64,000 nt of DNA from Capronia americana (GCA_016110215.1 JADWQD010000005.1:124001-188000); one strand, 5' to 3'; shown: positions 1-10,852, counted from the first letter of the stretch. The notes: generated from the sequence alone by a model not told the origin. Numbers and translations: made by a program.

Positions 1-872
1 GGCAGTGTGTCTGCGGGACAAGGACAAGCGGACACGAACATGCCCTTCATGACCTGGACGGCAGCTACGCCCGCGTGGAGTGCATCCTCGTCCTGTTGCA
101 TCTGGGTGTGGTAGTTCTGTCCCGGTTAGAGAGTAATCAATACGGCAAAGAAAGACGAGTTAAGATGATTGGTGCATAAATGATAGTTGTTGCCCAAAGA
201 CAGCTTTCTGCAAACCACAAATGGCGAAATATACTTACATTGCCAAAACAATTCACCACATTGAAAATGCGACATACCGGAGCGTAATGAGGGTCCACAG
301 CCTCTTGGTCTGCGTATTTTTGTTTTCAGTCAGTCAACAAGTAACCCATTGGCAAAGCCCCAGCATCACAGATCATCTCGGCTCGTCTCATTTCGTCTCG
401 ACTCACAGAACTCATTCGCGGCAAGAAACCCCTGCGACTGACGCAACACGTCTGGCAGACCGTTCAGCGTAACGACCGGCAGTAGCGGTAGCTTCGCTCT
501 CCAACGACAATCACAGATCCGACTCGCCTGGCCTTTATCCTGGGCCTGGACCTTGATCTTAACCTTCCGCCAGGTATTTGCTGCGACGGCATCCTCATCA
601 TCTTGCCATGTAGAACCGGTGGACTTGTCCTTGTCAAAATCATTTTGTTGTCCATGCTGAACACCGCTAGATTGAATCACATATCTATCATCGACCGCTT
701 CTCTCCCATTGAGTGGCGGATTGCTCCGCAGCGGACGTCTGATATCAAACTGGACGTGTCGTTCTATCCAGTACGCTCTCTTCGAGACATACGACTTGAC
801 CTGTCTGCGGTGCTGTCTGTCCTGGAACTGTGACGGGTGGGTATAGCTGACAAATTCCCTGCGAGGGTCCAT
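1..872 (-). CDS. Fungal-specific transcription factor-like protein, 3' end outside window
   Basis: The ATG at 872-870 opens a protein whose N-terminus carries the block FVSYTHPSQFQDRQ followed by a basic stretch. This resembles the start of a large family of fungal regulators (often in the Fungal_trans_2 group or labelled tachykinin-like). Three exons join in frame: 872-407, 309-239 and 116-1. The introns are 310-406 (GTGAGT donor, CTGAC branch, CAG acceptor) and 117-238 (GTAAGT donor, CTAAC branch, ACAG acceptor). Phase is kept at both joints, which argues against chance. About 218 residues are visible and the open frame continues past base 1. No zinc cluster is seen in this part. A nuclear regulatory role is inferred from the N-terminal motif only; target genes are unknown. 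Confidence 0.6.
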
Positions 873-2359
873 GTGGTGTCCAGTGCTTCAGCGCTTCAAA
901 CAGAGTGAGGGAGACGGACAAGTCGAGTCCATAGGATAGGCCGTCCGATTCATGGACTTATGTACTGACCTCTGTGAACTATGTACTGTCTGCTGTATGC
1001 TTACCTACGTAGTTTAGGTCATGCATATTGAAGTTAGGTAGTGTGCTCGCTTGATGGTCTGATCGGCAACTCCAAGCAGTGCAAGTGCACAGATTGGCTT
1101 CCCTCCTTCAAGGCCTAGCCTTAGTCAGGACATCGGCACAACGAGACCCTGCAGGGGGTGTGGTGTTGCTGCATTGCAGAGCCAGAAGATATCCCCACGG
1201 TGGCTCACGAAAGTGTGAAGAGAGTCGCTCAACCTCGGGAGTGGGATAGGCTGAGAGCCACGAAGGGGGAATGGAGCTCCAGTCGGGAGAGCATATCCTG
1301 CAACGCACGTTCTCTGATGGACAAATTACCAGGGTACATGTTCCGTGTTGTCTGGATACGTGGATGAAGGGACGGTTACGGAGCAGGTAGACCAGGCCAG
1401 GGCAGGTGAACTGAACTGAACTGAGTAGCGGGTGTCAAGCAAGCGAAGTTCCGGAACAAGATGATTTCCCGAGCCGAGTATCCTACAGTAAAAGCGGCGG
1501 GATGTCCATTTTCGAATTCGTCTCACATAGTATCCTACCACCTTCGTATTCCGTAGAGAGAGGCCAGTCCATCCCGGCGAGGCTCGACAGCCCAGCCCAC
1601 TGCTAGCAGAAGGTTAGTTCGAAAGAACTATGTACCAAGTCCTCCACACGGAGTACAGTACCATGCAAGTGTCGTGACCGTCTGGGCTGTTAGCACCACT
1701 AGTCCGCGTCGGGAAGGAAAATTTGCACCGTCCTGTGGCTTCGCGTGCTTCGCTTTGCGAAACGTTCGCTTACGTACACCGCATCGCTAGGGTACTCAAA
1801 CGAGTCCTTTTGATAAGCTTGTTATGTAAGGTGGCTGGCATGTTCGTTTTCGGTATATGATCGGGAGGTCTTGCCTAACCTTGTGTGGCACTGTGTGACC
1901 CTGGTGCCCTGGAGCTCTGCTACGGCACAGAGAACTCCACTGGTGGCGACGCGGAGCTCGCACAGTGTCACAGTAGTAGCCCCCCGGTAGGATACAGTAC
2001 CTGGCGAGTTTCGAGGCGACCTCTAGCGTGAGAGTGTGCTGATACTCGTACTGGTGCCATGCCGCGCTCTATTGGCCACCACGGCGAAGTTGCTTCCAGT
2101 TTTTGCCAGCCGCAACTTGAGGGCTGGTGTTTTTTTTGTCGGCCCGATTGTCACTTACCAGGACGGTCTAGATAGATGTAGGGGACTGTCGCTTGATAGA
2201 TCCCATTTTCGGCCGAATTGACTATTCTAAGCGGCTGTGGAAGAGGAGCTAAAGGCTAGGACATCCATGCACAGCGTAGATGGAGATCTGATCACACCCC
2301 AATAAAGTCCTGGGCTTCGCACTGGCAAACTATCAAGGAACTTCAGGCGAATTTCAGTT
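873..2359. other. Gene-poor stretch
   Basis: No coding signal is supported on either strand; open frames are short and share no recognisable motif. It lies between the divergent starts of the left-edge regulator and the bZIP gene, so it should hold both promoters. It contains the imperfect inverted repeat at 1885-1971 and a CACGGAGTACAGTACC element near 1650. Confidence 0.5.
1885..1971. repeat. Imperfect inverted repeat
   Basis: The left arm 1885-1898 (GTGGCACTGTGTGA) pairs with 1958-1971 with two mismatches. The inner segment 1911-1920 (GGAGCTCTGC) pairs with 1951-1959. Together they could form a bulged hairpin with a loop of about 30 nt. No flanking duplication or open frame points to a transposon. 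Confidence 0.45.
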
Positions 2360-3209
2360 ATGGACCCTGCTTCTTCATCATCATCCACAGCGCCCTTTGG
2401 AAGGACACGCCGGCCTGAAGCTTCTCATCAGCCCTATCCAGACCTTTACGGTCACCATGGACATTTTGGAGGCAACGAGACCCCCGCTCTCAACGATTCC
2501 GAATGGGATCAGGTGCGTATATTCTTAAAAGCTGCTCCTAAGTACCCAATACACTGATTCCTCATGTGTAAGTTGCTCTCGAGGTATTCTCTTACTTTGG
2601 CTACATCTCCATTCGCAGGCTCCACGCCAGCGGGATCTTGCCATGATCAAAGTGAAGGCCCGGCCTTCTCAGCGGGAGCCTTCAGCGAGATTCTGAGCGA
2701 ATCAAACTTCCTTGTGATTGATCCTGAAGGCAGAGGCTGTGAAGTGGTACAATCTAGGTGTGAAGTATGTATTTAACACGATAGCCAGCGTGGTTGCAAG
2801 AGCTGACTCGGTCTTAGAGAAGACGGTGAGTCCTCCTTGTACTCGTTCCGTGCCGATTGAGTCAAGGGTCTCATTGTCATTTCATTCAGAAAATAATAGC
2901 TGATACGCCTTTCGAGGGCACTTTAGTGCCCAAAACAGAAAAGCTCAGCGGGCGTATCGGGCTCGGAAAGAGGCCCAACTGAAAACGGCGTCGTCGACTT
3001 TGACCGAGAAGCAGTCGCAGTTGAGAACTCTGCAGCTCCACAATCAGGAACTTCTCGAAACGATCAGCCGACTCAAGGCAGTCGTCGTACAGTTGGAGGC
3101 AGAGAACCAGCTACTGAAGGAACTCGCGGGTGCAGATGGCGGTGTGGTGGATGAAGCGTCTGACTGGATGACGGGAAGTGCAACCTTTATGTCGGCTCTG
3201 CCGCCATAG
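2360..3209 (+). CDS. bZIP transcription factor (Yap/AP-1 type)
   Basis: The last exon (2927-3209) encodes the end of a basic region, AQNRKAQRAYRARKE, followed by a leucine-zipper-like coiled coil (LRTLQLHNQELLETISRL and onward). This is the fungal Yap-type bZIP signature. Directly upstream, an 8-nt microexon (2818-2825) between a CTGAC...CTTAG acceptor and a GTGAGT donor supplies RRR, restoring RRRAQNRKAQRAYR in frame. The exon before it ends at 2764 before a GTATGT donor. A likely first exon starts with the ATG at 2360 and ends at a GTGCGT donor at 2513, but joining it to the acceptor at 2618 gives the wrong frame for 2619-2764. The 5' model is therefore unresolved, or the gene starts at 2564. 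Expected role is a nuclear DNA-binding stress or metabolic regulator. The zipper is certain; the N-terminus is not. Confidence 0.7.
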
Positions 3210-3479
3210 ACAGTCTCGCTCCCAAGGCATGGGCAAGAAGGGAGGCGGAACTCTCGAAAGTCGTTCGTCGTTTCGAGCGTCGGCTCTACAGGGCAGGATG
3301 ATTACCGGGAACAGGTATTGCACCGTTCAGGAAGGCGTAAATGGCTGACTCCGGCAGTGGCGTACCAGACGCGATGCAAAGTAATCAAGCTTGAATGAAA
3401 CCCAGACGTCGCTCCGATCTAGTAGGAAAGAGTAAACAGCATACGACGGTTCTCGCCAAAGGCAGCTCTCGGGATTACC
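3210..3479. other. Convergent intergenic spacer
   Basis: This is the tail-to-tail spacer between the bZIP gene and the next regulator. I see no gene in it. Confidence 0.5.
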
Positions 3480-5092
3480 CTAGCAAAGAACACCGGCACG
3501 CTTTCGGAGACAGTTGATCTTGCTGTCCCAGGACGAGCACCAGGCTGCTGAGAAAGTATGTGACCAGAAGAACTCCTGTAACACCGACTCCATCGAACTC
3601 CAGTGAGCCGCTTCGGCGAATCGGGTGGAGAACTCTCCCAGGAGACGGTGGTCTTGGCTGCTTAATACCCCTTTCACCATGCATGCTGTCAAGGACACCA
3701 TCCACATCCATATCAAGCACCGTCTTTGAGCTTCGGTTCGCCACTGCATGGATGGAAGTATCCTTTGCAGCTCTTTCTGGCTGCACATGACGACCGAGGT
3801 CACGGGCTGGTGCTGGCCTTGGATCAGGTGGGTGTAGACGATAGCTGCAGAGCATATGGAGCTCTCGAAATCATCTGTGACGGACGGAACCAACAAACCT
3901 GCCAAGGTCTCCACCGATTCTAGATCGCGCAGAGCAGTGTGGCGACGAGTATTCGGTCGGTTGACAACGGATCCGTGGGAGGCGAAGAGCTGGAGCCGAC
4001 TCAGCATCCGGATTACATTCCAGCTAAAGTGGCCTTGAGCCGCAAGGGCACGGAGCCCGGCCGGAAATTTGTTAATCACATCCGAGAGCTGGTGAGATAG
4101 AGGGTATTCAACGGATGTTTTTCGCCGAGCGAAGTTGCTCCCAGTGAAAACACTTTGACAGTGCACACTCATCTGTAAAAGGTAGTCGTAGCTATCCCAG
4201 AATTAGCACCCAGTATTGTCCGTACCATGTTACATGTAACATGGTCTCAAGGGACCACGCACTACACCAGGTATGAAACAAGACCTTTATCAAGGCATTC
4301 TAAGTTGCCCAAAAAGCCAAGTAGTGCTCGCAGACCGGAAAGATGGCGCTCGAGCGAGACATAGTCTCGGCATTGGAGCTGTATGATTTTAGCGAGTCTG
4401 CGAAATCTTAGGTGCTTGCCATACCTCCACATTTGCCAGTGCGACGATGGTCTCGAGTACTGCATACTCCTCCAGCCTTCCCAGATCCTCCAGCCCGTGC
4501 TTCACAGCAGCAATGGCACAACCGCGGTGGTATGCCAGTTGTTGTGGAGCTCGTGGATCAGCCGATGGCAACAATGTCTGCATCTGCGCCAAGCAAATTG
4601 CCATGATAGCGTGGAAGAGACCTGGGTGGTGGAGCATACGGGTAAATAGCCAGCCTCGGTAATGATTCTGCGCTCCGAGAAGGATAGAGGTGGCGTCAAA
4701 ACTTGCTGCGTGTGACATGTCTGTTGTCGGCGGATTAGCATCTTGGCTCTGGAACTTCTCGAGGTATACACACAAAAGTCTGTAGCCAAGGGCACCCATT
4801 CGAAAACGGGGATGGGGTATGCATTGAAGGGGTCACGACGAGTGCCGGAAAAGCCGATGGCGAATAATGATCGAGAAGCCGTTCGCGTCACCTGCTGCCG
4901 AAGATCGTCCGCTAGAACGGACGTGGTGAAGGTGGTATTGCAGCCTTGCGGCAGAGTCGAGAACCCTTCCCTGCGACGCAAGGATCTTCGTCTCGTCGCC
5001 TCGCGCACGATGTGGCTTCGAACAACTTTGCACCGAGGGCCTCGAGAATTGACGAACAGCAGTTTTGATCGATAGGACGACTGTTCGGACAT
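3480..5092 (-). CDS. Fungal-specific transcription factor, four exons
   Basis: The apparent frame breaks resolve into four exons: 5092-4774, 4720-4425, 4378-4268 and 4172-3480, giving about 472 residues. The introns are 53, 46 and 95 nt (donors GTGTGT, GTATGG, GTGTAG; acceptors CAG; a GCTAAT branch in the first and third) and phase is kept at each joint. The N-terminus has LLFVNSRGP followed by a basic RSHIVREATRRR block, then DPFNAYPIP. This is the standard layout of fungal Fungal_trans_2-like regulators, which typically run 450-550 residues. The C-terminal half has the family's helical segments, including YVSLERHLSGLRALLGFLG. No Zn2Cys6 cluster is present. A nuclear regulatory role is inferred. 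The third intron contains a perfect 22-bp palindrome. Confidence 0.65.
4224..4245. repeat. Perfect 22-bp palindrome
   Basis: Bases 4224-4245 read identically on both strands (core TTACATGTAA, outer ACCATG/CATGGT). The palindrome sits wholly inside the third intron of the transcription-factor gene. It could fold as a hairpin in pre-mRNA or bind a dimeric protein. Confidence 0.75.
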
Positions 5093-6710
5093 GTTGTAGC
5101 CGAGAGTTGGTCAGTCCAATTGCTCGACCCTAAGCTGTCTGCATTGTGCACTCCTGCCGATATGTCATATACTTAGGCGACGTGTAGTCATCGACAGAGC
5201 AGTACACGGTGATGGGAAGCCGTGATTTTAGTAAGCTGAGAGCCGACACAAGCGATTCACCATCATCCAGAACGAGGTTGTATCTTCGCTTAGCTGAGGG
5301 ATTGAAACTCCTCCTCACCTTCGTGCTCGATGAGGCAGTAACCCGAAAGAGAACCCTGTGGCAAGTGTATCAACCATCTTGCTGCTTTTTCAGAGGTATC
5401 CTTCTGCCGCCAACAAGCAACCGTGGGCCGGATGAATGCCATATGCCTGGCACATGGGCTCCTGGCCTGACTCGATGACGCCGCTCCCGCACGAATCCAG
5501 TAAAGGGGTCCTTGATTACCCAAGAATGCTCATGCACCTAACTGACTGCTTGCTGCATAGTAGCAACACTACCTGCATAAGCCAGCCTCGAGTCTCAAGT
5601 TTTGTTAGCATTGCTCGAGCCACAGATATGCTGTCGACAAGTTGGGATGATGCCGCTTCCTCATTGGGAAAAGTGGACACGGATTCGATTCGTCGCCGTG
5701 CTGCGGTTCAGGCACTAGTTTCGTCCCAAGCAAGGAAGCCATACGAGCAGCCGATGCTTGTTAGTAACACCGACACGAGAGACCACGGCTGGCTTGCGTA
5801 AGGACGTCGGGATGGCGGTCCAGACCACCTGCCCTGTTGACTTAAATTTCTGACATATGCAATCTTGTGGATGGCTGGAAGTCGGCTATCAGCGACAACT
5901 CGGCAATGGAACTAAAGCGACTCGAGATATCCGGGCCACATGGTTGATCTCCCAGGATCACCAGTAATAGAGCAGCTAAACAAGAACCTTTCAGTTTTCT
6001 GAAAGGCGTTGTTCATAGCTGCATCATTGGCTGGCGTTCGTTTCCACGGTTCCGTCTTCGAATGCCAGTTGACGCATTGATTCTCTCAGAACGATAATCG
6101 CAAAGCTTGATTCGAACTGCAGATCGCTCTATCATCAACAAGCCATGAAACGAAGATCTCAGTTGCCCAAGATTGGCACGTGGCATTCTTGAGAACTGAA
6201 AACATGAGTGCTGCAAGGGGGTTCCTCTGTCAGGTCGGAGCAAATCGATGACAGGGTGGGGGATGGTACCGTGACGGGGTCGTTTCCCCAACCAAATTGT
6301 GTCGCATCGAGCCCCTCTGCCAATAGCAACAAGGCGCGGAAGCAAAGTGAACAGGGATCCGAGATTCTTGTGTTGTCTGCAACAACTTCAAATTGCGCAA
6401 GCTGCTCGGCCATAGTGTACCTCTGCCGCCCAAAGAAGGACGCTGGGACCCAATATTCTGTCGCAACATGGATTTTGCACTATCAGAGTCGAGAAATAGA
6501 GATCGTGACAAGTCTTGGGTACAACTCCGGTTTCCTCGCTGCGATGCAGACGGGAGTCAAATGAGACAAAGCTCACGCGTGTCATTCGAACCGCGTGTCG
6601 TCATGACCGGCTCCTGGGGCACCTAGGGTGCTGCTCTGCTCTTTATTCGCTCACTGATCCGCAGGCTCTCGATTCTGGGGCAAATATTCGCTCATCCCAC
6701 GACTAGAAAG
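5093..6710. other. Gene-poor stretch, possible gene remnants
   Basis: There are open frames on both strands (for example 5436-5801 plus, 6159-6413 minus), but none shows a family motif or splices into a longer product. The minus-strand segment around 6160-6510 looks faintly protein-like and could be a decayed gene; this is not supported further. The promoters of the flanking genes must lie here. Confidence 0.35.
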
Positions 6711-7229
6711 ATGCCCAAGGCAACAGTGGACAGCTTGGTTACACCCAAGCCACCCCTAGACGCACCAGCACTGGACGACAAGCAGTTATGCTTCTCGTAC
6801 GAAATTCTTCGAGGAGAAATGGGCGTCTTGTCCTTCGAACCATATAAGAGCCTCATCCTACCATACTGGGCATTCCGGACGGTACCAATTGCCCAGAAGT
6901 CAGCCGAAGTGTTGTGGTCAATTTTCGAGTCATATGTTGACCGAGGTGACCTGGTTGGAGCGGACATGACGCGCAAATTTATCCAGATGGGTATGACCCG
7001 CGCCAAGCGGTACGCCAACCATAAAGGCGGCCGTAAGTACGGTGCGGACGGAAAGCAGTTAGGGAAGTGGACTGAGGAGGATGTCGACGGGAGGAGGAAG
7101 GAGAAGGAAGACGCCAGTGAGATCTTCAAAGGCTACTGGCGGAGATGTCTGGCGTCCGAGCAGTATGTTCGACTGAAGGAAGAGTGGTCGAAGGCGAAGA
7201 ACGAGTATTGTAAACCTCAGAGCAGCTGA
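6711..7229 (+). CDS. DUF4385-family protein
   Basis: The 172-residue intronless product contains the diagnostic core of the DUF4385 family: RGEMGVLSFEPYKS (around residues 34-47), then GADMTRKFIQMGMTRAKRYA and NHKGGRKY. The family occurs in bacteria, plants, algae and fungi and has no assigned biochemical function. The C-terminus is Lys/Glu-rich. The N-terminal ~30 residues differ from the usual short start. No signal peptide or membrane segment is seen, so it is probably cytosolic. Its stop lies about 24 bp from the stop of the convergent RNase H2C gene, so the two 3' UTRs must overlap. Confidence 0.85.
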   Translation: MPKATVDSLVTPKPPLDAPALDDKQLCFSYEILRGEMGVLSFEPYKSLILPYWAFRTVPIAQKSAEVLWSIFESYVDRGDLVGADMTRKFIQMGMTRAKRYANHKGGRKYGADGKQLGKWTEEDVDGRRKEKEDASEIFKGYWRRCLASEQYVRLKEEWSKAKNEYCKPQSS

Positions 7230-7253
7230 CCTGTCTGGTATGGGTGAACTTGG

Positions 7254-7873
7254 TCAAGCGGAAATCTTCTCGTCACCAACCGCACGCTGGTTGTCTTTGC
7301 GCTGGTCGCCGTGTATAGCCTCAGCCAAGGATATCCACTCTTCGATGCCTTTGACAAACGGATCTTCATTCGTTGGCAAAATATCATGCCCCCAGACGAT
7401 GATGTCCTCGAAAGTCGCAGTTTCTTCAAGGACATTGACGGGTTCGGGAGGCTCTTCTTCTTCATCTGCGATCTCGACGTCTTCGTCTACGGCAGTGTAT
7501 GTAGGACTATCCTGAGACTTGGTCGGCTGAGGGAGATGTCGGTCGGTCGATTTGGCGATTACGCCTACAACTATATCAGAGCAGGCAATGGATCATGGCT
7601 GTGTTGTCTCCTACCGCGATATCCCGCAGGTAACGTGATGACTTTTCCTCGTAACCTGCGGCCCCGAAAGTAGGACGTCGCTGTACTATCTGACATGACA
7701 ACGTCAGCATGTCTATCAGACACGGTGGGAGCATTCTACAACGCACCCTTCTCGCATTGAGGTGACCAATATCTTTTGCTCACTTTGGTAGGACCATTGT
7801 GGTGTATGCGGCAGGGTAGGATATTGGCTGTGCGCTTATCTGCTTTGCCATCGAGATGTTGTAATGAGAGCAT
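7254..7873 (-). CDS. RNH203: Ribonuclease H2 subunit C
   Basis: Three exons, 7873-7747, 7689-7615 and 7564-7254, join in phase to give about 170 residues. The introns are 57 nt (GTGCGT donor, GCTGAC branch, CAG) and 50 nt (GTAGGA donor, TTGTAG). The N-terminus reads ANILPCRIHHNGP, the centre TSYFRGRRLRGKVITLPAGY, and the end has TFEDIIVWGHD followed by GIEEWISLAEAIH. These are the conserved blocks of the non-catalytic C subunit of RNase H2, which helps remove ribonucleotides from DNA and RNA-DNA hybrids in the nucleus. Length matches fungal homologues. Its start faces the CFA synthase pseudogene. Confidence 0.88.
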
Positions 7874-7876
7874 CTT

Positions 7877-9472
7877 GTGCGGATATCTGAAGGAATTGAA
7901 ATGCAAACCTCTGCTCTAGAATCTCTTCTGGTACGCGTATCTGGGTGCGATTTACAGCTCGACGCGTCAACACGCGTGTACGGAAATCGGCCCAAAGAGG
8001 TTCGCCCCACCGCTTTAGTAGCGGCTTCCCTTCAGTTCAACACACTTGTCTTCGGCCATCTACGAGTATTCTTCCCGACGGACGATATAATTACATACAT
8101 GAAATTAACACGGGAACCAGAGATCGTCCTGGACCTACACAACTTCTCAACCTTGACGGTTATGTAGCTCCCCTGATATATTTGCGATCCAAGGACGTTC
8201 CAAACAACACACTACACCGGTATGTCCACTTTTGTGAACCGTCAACTGCCTGTCGAGTTCCACAAATGAGCCTCGCAGAAAGACAAACTAAAGGGCCAAT
8301 ACGTGTACTCGGTATTCCGTAGGAATCCAATTCCATAATCGCATTAGCTATCACATATTGGCGCTCGGACCCTTCTGGCGAAGGTACGTACCTGTACCCG
8401 GTACTGCAAGTCAAAGCCGGTTCAGACGCTACTACGGCCAGCGAGCACATCCAGCAGGGTCGGAGCCTGAAAAAGGCCTCGCAAAAGCGAAACAGGGAAA
8501 CAGACCTTGGCTCGGGACGTACGAGTGATGCAATGCAGCAGAATTCATGCGTCCCGATGCAGAGAAACCCTTTTGCAGGCCGGGCCTTTCTCGCAACGAT
8601 CGACTGCCCGACATTGAATCATCCGCGCGAGCGAGAAGCCAAAGCTGCATGCGAAACACGATAACGATGTCAGGAATTTAATGTTTGCGGCTTCTCTTTC
8701 GAATGACATGATATACTCCTATCAGAGATTGAGGTCGTCCAGAGTGGTAGAGGGACGGAAAGAGGAGTCTCTGGAAGACGCACAGATGCGAAAGTTGGAT
8801 CGAGTCACTGAAGATGCAATGTTACAACAGTCAGACCACGTACTGGATATTTGCACCGTTCGGAGCAGCTTTGCCATCAGAGAAATTCAAAGGACCACAT
8901 GTCGGATAACATTTTTGCCGCTGAATCGTGACAGAAGAGCATGGCGGATCGACGCGTTACCCTAGCAGAATCGACGGAAGACATCGATGTTCTTCTGTGC
9001 GACTACCGCGAGCTCTTCATGCCTAGAGAGGGATCTTACGATAAGATTGTGAGTATTGAGACGACCGAAGTGGTTGGCCTGGAGTTTCTTGCAACATGTT
9101 TCGAAGGCATACCCAAGCTGCCTAAACCGGATAAAGGTGTTGCAGTCTTTCAAGGCATCACAGCGCCGGGGTCCAGGGATAAAGCCCACCCAAGGGGAGA
9201 AGACTCTAGGGGTATGGCGAGAGAAGCCGGAGGAGCATGTCGACAACCAGATTCAGCCAGCGCTGCAGAGCGAGTACGAAGGAATGACCGAGTTTAGCAT
9301 GCATCCGTGTGACCACAGGAGCAAGGGAACTGAGGTCCATGCCCTATCATTTCACTTATTGTGAAGCCAGGTTCAGGACAAAGATATTGGGGACGTGATC
9401 ATCGCAGCGGCTAGGGAGGGCGCCGTGGAAATGATGGAGAACATACCACTACAGCCTTCCACGAATCAGTAA
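7877..9472 (+). pseudogene. Decayed cyclopropane-fatty-acyl-phospholipid synthase-like gene
   Basis: Three collinear segments match fungal CFA synthase-like methyltransferases but lie in different frames. Segment 8651-8940 (HDNDVRNLMFAASLSNDMIYS, SLEDAQMRKLDR, SDHVLDICTVRSSFAI) is in one frame. Segment 8941-9160 (VLLCDYREL, YDKIVSIE, GVAVFQGIT) is in another. Segment about 9380-9472 (GDVIIAAAREGAVEMMENIPL) forms the C-terminus. The SAM-binding loop expected as GTGWGSFA reads CTVRSSFA, so its glycines are lost. 7877-8170 may be the remnant N-terminal half, which is weak. Frame changes, a lost cofactor motif and missing linker sequence indicate a dead gene. A functional copy would methylate unsaturated phospholipid acyl chains at membranes. 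It ends about 31 bp from REX4. Confidence 0.75.
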
Positions 9473-9503
9473 CGGAGGCTCTGTCCCGTTCAAACCAACC
9501 ACC

Positions 9504-10485
9504 CTAGTGCTTCTTTTTCTTTTTCTTATGCTTCCGAGGCTTTGTCGAAGCGTCAGCGTCCTGCTGTGTCTGAGCCGGAGCCTGCATGGGCCATCTCTTC
9601 GAATGCTCTCGTTCGAACGCAGCTTTGTCTTTCCGGAAGAGCATCATGCAGGCTCGAGCATCTTCGACGCTTGAATGCTCGCCTTCTTGAATCACCGTAC
9701 CCAACAGCTCCGACGCGAGGATCTTCAGTTTCGGATAACTGCCTCCGGCAATCTTCCTGTAGGGTGGGTGGCGAGAAGTGTCACGAACGTCTCGCAGCGG
9801 ATGGCTCAACATCAACGCCGCTAAATCGTGTTTTATCGAGTGCCCAATGACAACTCTATCCTCCAGAATCTTCACCACGTCCGCTTGCACCTCTTTCAAC
9901 GGCCTTGCAACCTTCATGTGTTTCGGAGATATTCCGCTAACGTGCGTCCTGTAGTCGGTGATCGTTTCGAGTGGGAGAACATAGGAGTCGTAAACTTGAT
10001 CACCGTTATAGTTGACAATGCTCACACGGGCGAGCGCGGACTCTCTGTCGGGGTGAGGCCCGACTCCCACCATTTCGCAGTCGAGGGCGACGTATCTGCC
10101 GATCTCTATGCTAAAGAGCAGATTAGCATTGGTCAGTATGAGCGGACCGGCAGACTTGCTCAGAGGACAGCCCAGCGTTAACTTTGTCCAAGGCTGCGGC
10201 AGTAGCGAGTCTTGGTCGCTGGACATTGGTGTCGTTCTCGACTTCTTTGATTGACAGCTTTTTCACAGAGTTGTTGCTATTTTGCGCCATGCTCTTGCCA
10301 ACACGTAGCCGTTTCCTAGGTTTCGAGGCCTCCACAGGAGGTTTGCGCGTAGTACGCTGCGAGTGGTCTCGCTTGCGCTTTATGCCATGCTGGGAGGAGG
10401 TCTTTCTGGGCAATGTGTCAGTGGTAGAGGTCTTGAGCGTTGTCTGTAGTTTCTTCCAGTTGGCCGAGAGAGTATTAAGGTCCAT
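9504..10485 (-). CDS. REX4: RNA exonuclease 4 (DEDDh family)
   Basis: The exonuclease domain has all DEDDh signatures: ALDCEMVGVG (catalytic Asp and Glu), IGHSIKHDLAAL (Asp) and HSSVEDARA (His and Asp). The C-terminus is a poly-lysine tail (KPRKHKKKKKKH), typical of a nucleolar protein. REX4 acts in rRNA processing. The N-terminal exon starts at 10485 (MDLNTLSANWKKL) and is basic. The exon joint is ambiguous. A 37-nt intron (GTCCGC donor, GCTAAT branch, TTTAG acceptor) keeps frame; so does a 54-nt intron with a GTCTGC donor and an ATAGAG acceptor. Both yield NAGLSSEQ... then IGRYVALDCEMVG. It is divergent from URK1, 367 bp between starts. Confidence 0.9.
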
Positions 10486-10852
10486 TGCCCCATTGCACGG
10501 AACGATTGTTGGGCGCAGAGCGCAAGATCGAAGACGAAGAAGTTGGTACTGCTGTTCGGCGGCGGGGAAAATAGTTTCGGCGCTCCGAGCGGCTTGGTGG
10601 ACGAACACCCACTGTTCACTGCTACGTTACCGTACCCAGAACCTTTACAACTCTCTTCAAGTCGGCATCAGCTAGGCGCCTGGCGTTGGATTCGTTAGAT
10701 TCACTTGTGTTCCCTTCGAGCTCGGCCGAAGTAAGACTCCCAGCACCGCTCAGATAACAAATCATCCGCCTCGCTCCAGCTGTGCAGAGCGAGCAACTGA
10801 TCTGCCAACGAGCACTTGTCCCGGAAGAGGAGAGGGATAATCCGCCGACAAG

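Noticed and set aside
4425..4773. Apparent frameshifts in the second transcription factor
   Set aside because: Short introns of 53 and 46 nt with good branch and splice sites restore the frame, so no mutation is needed.
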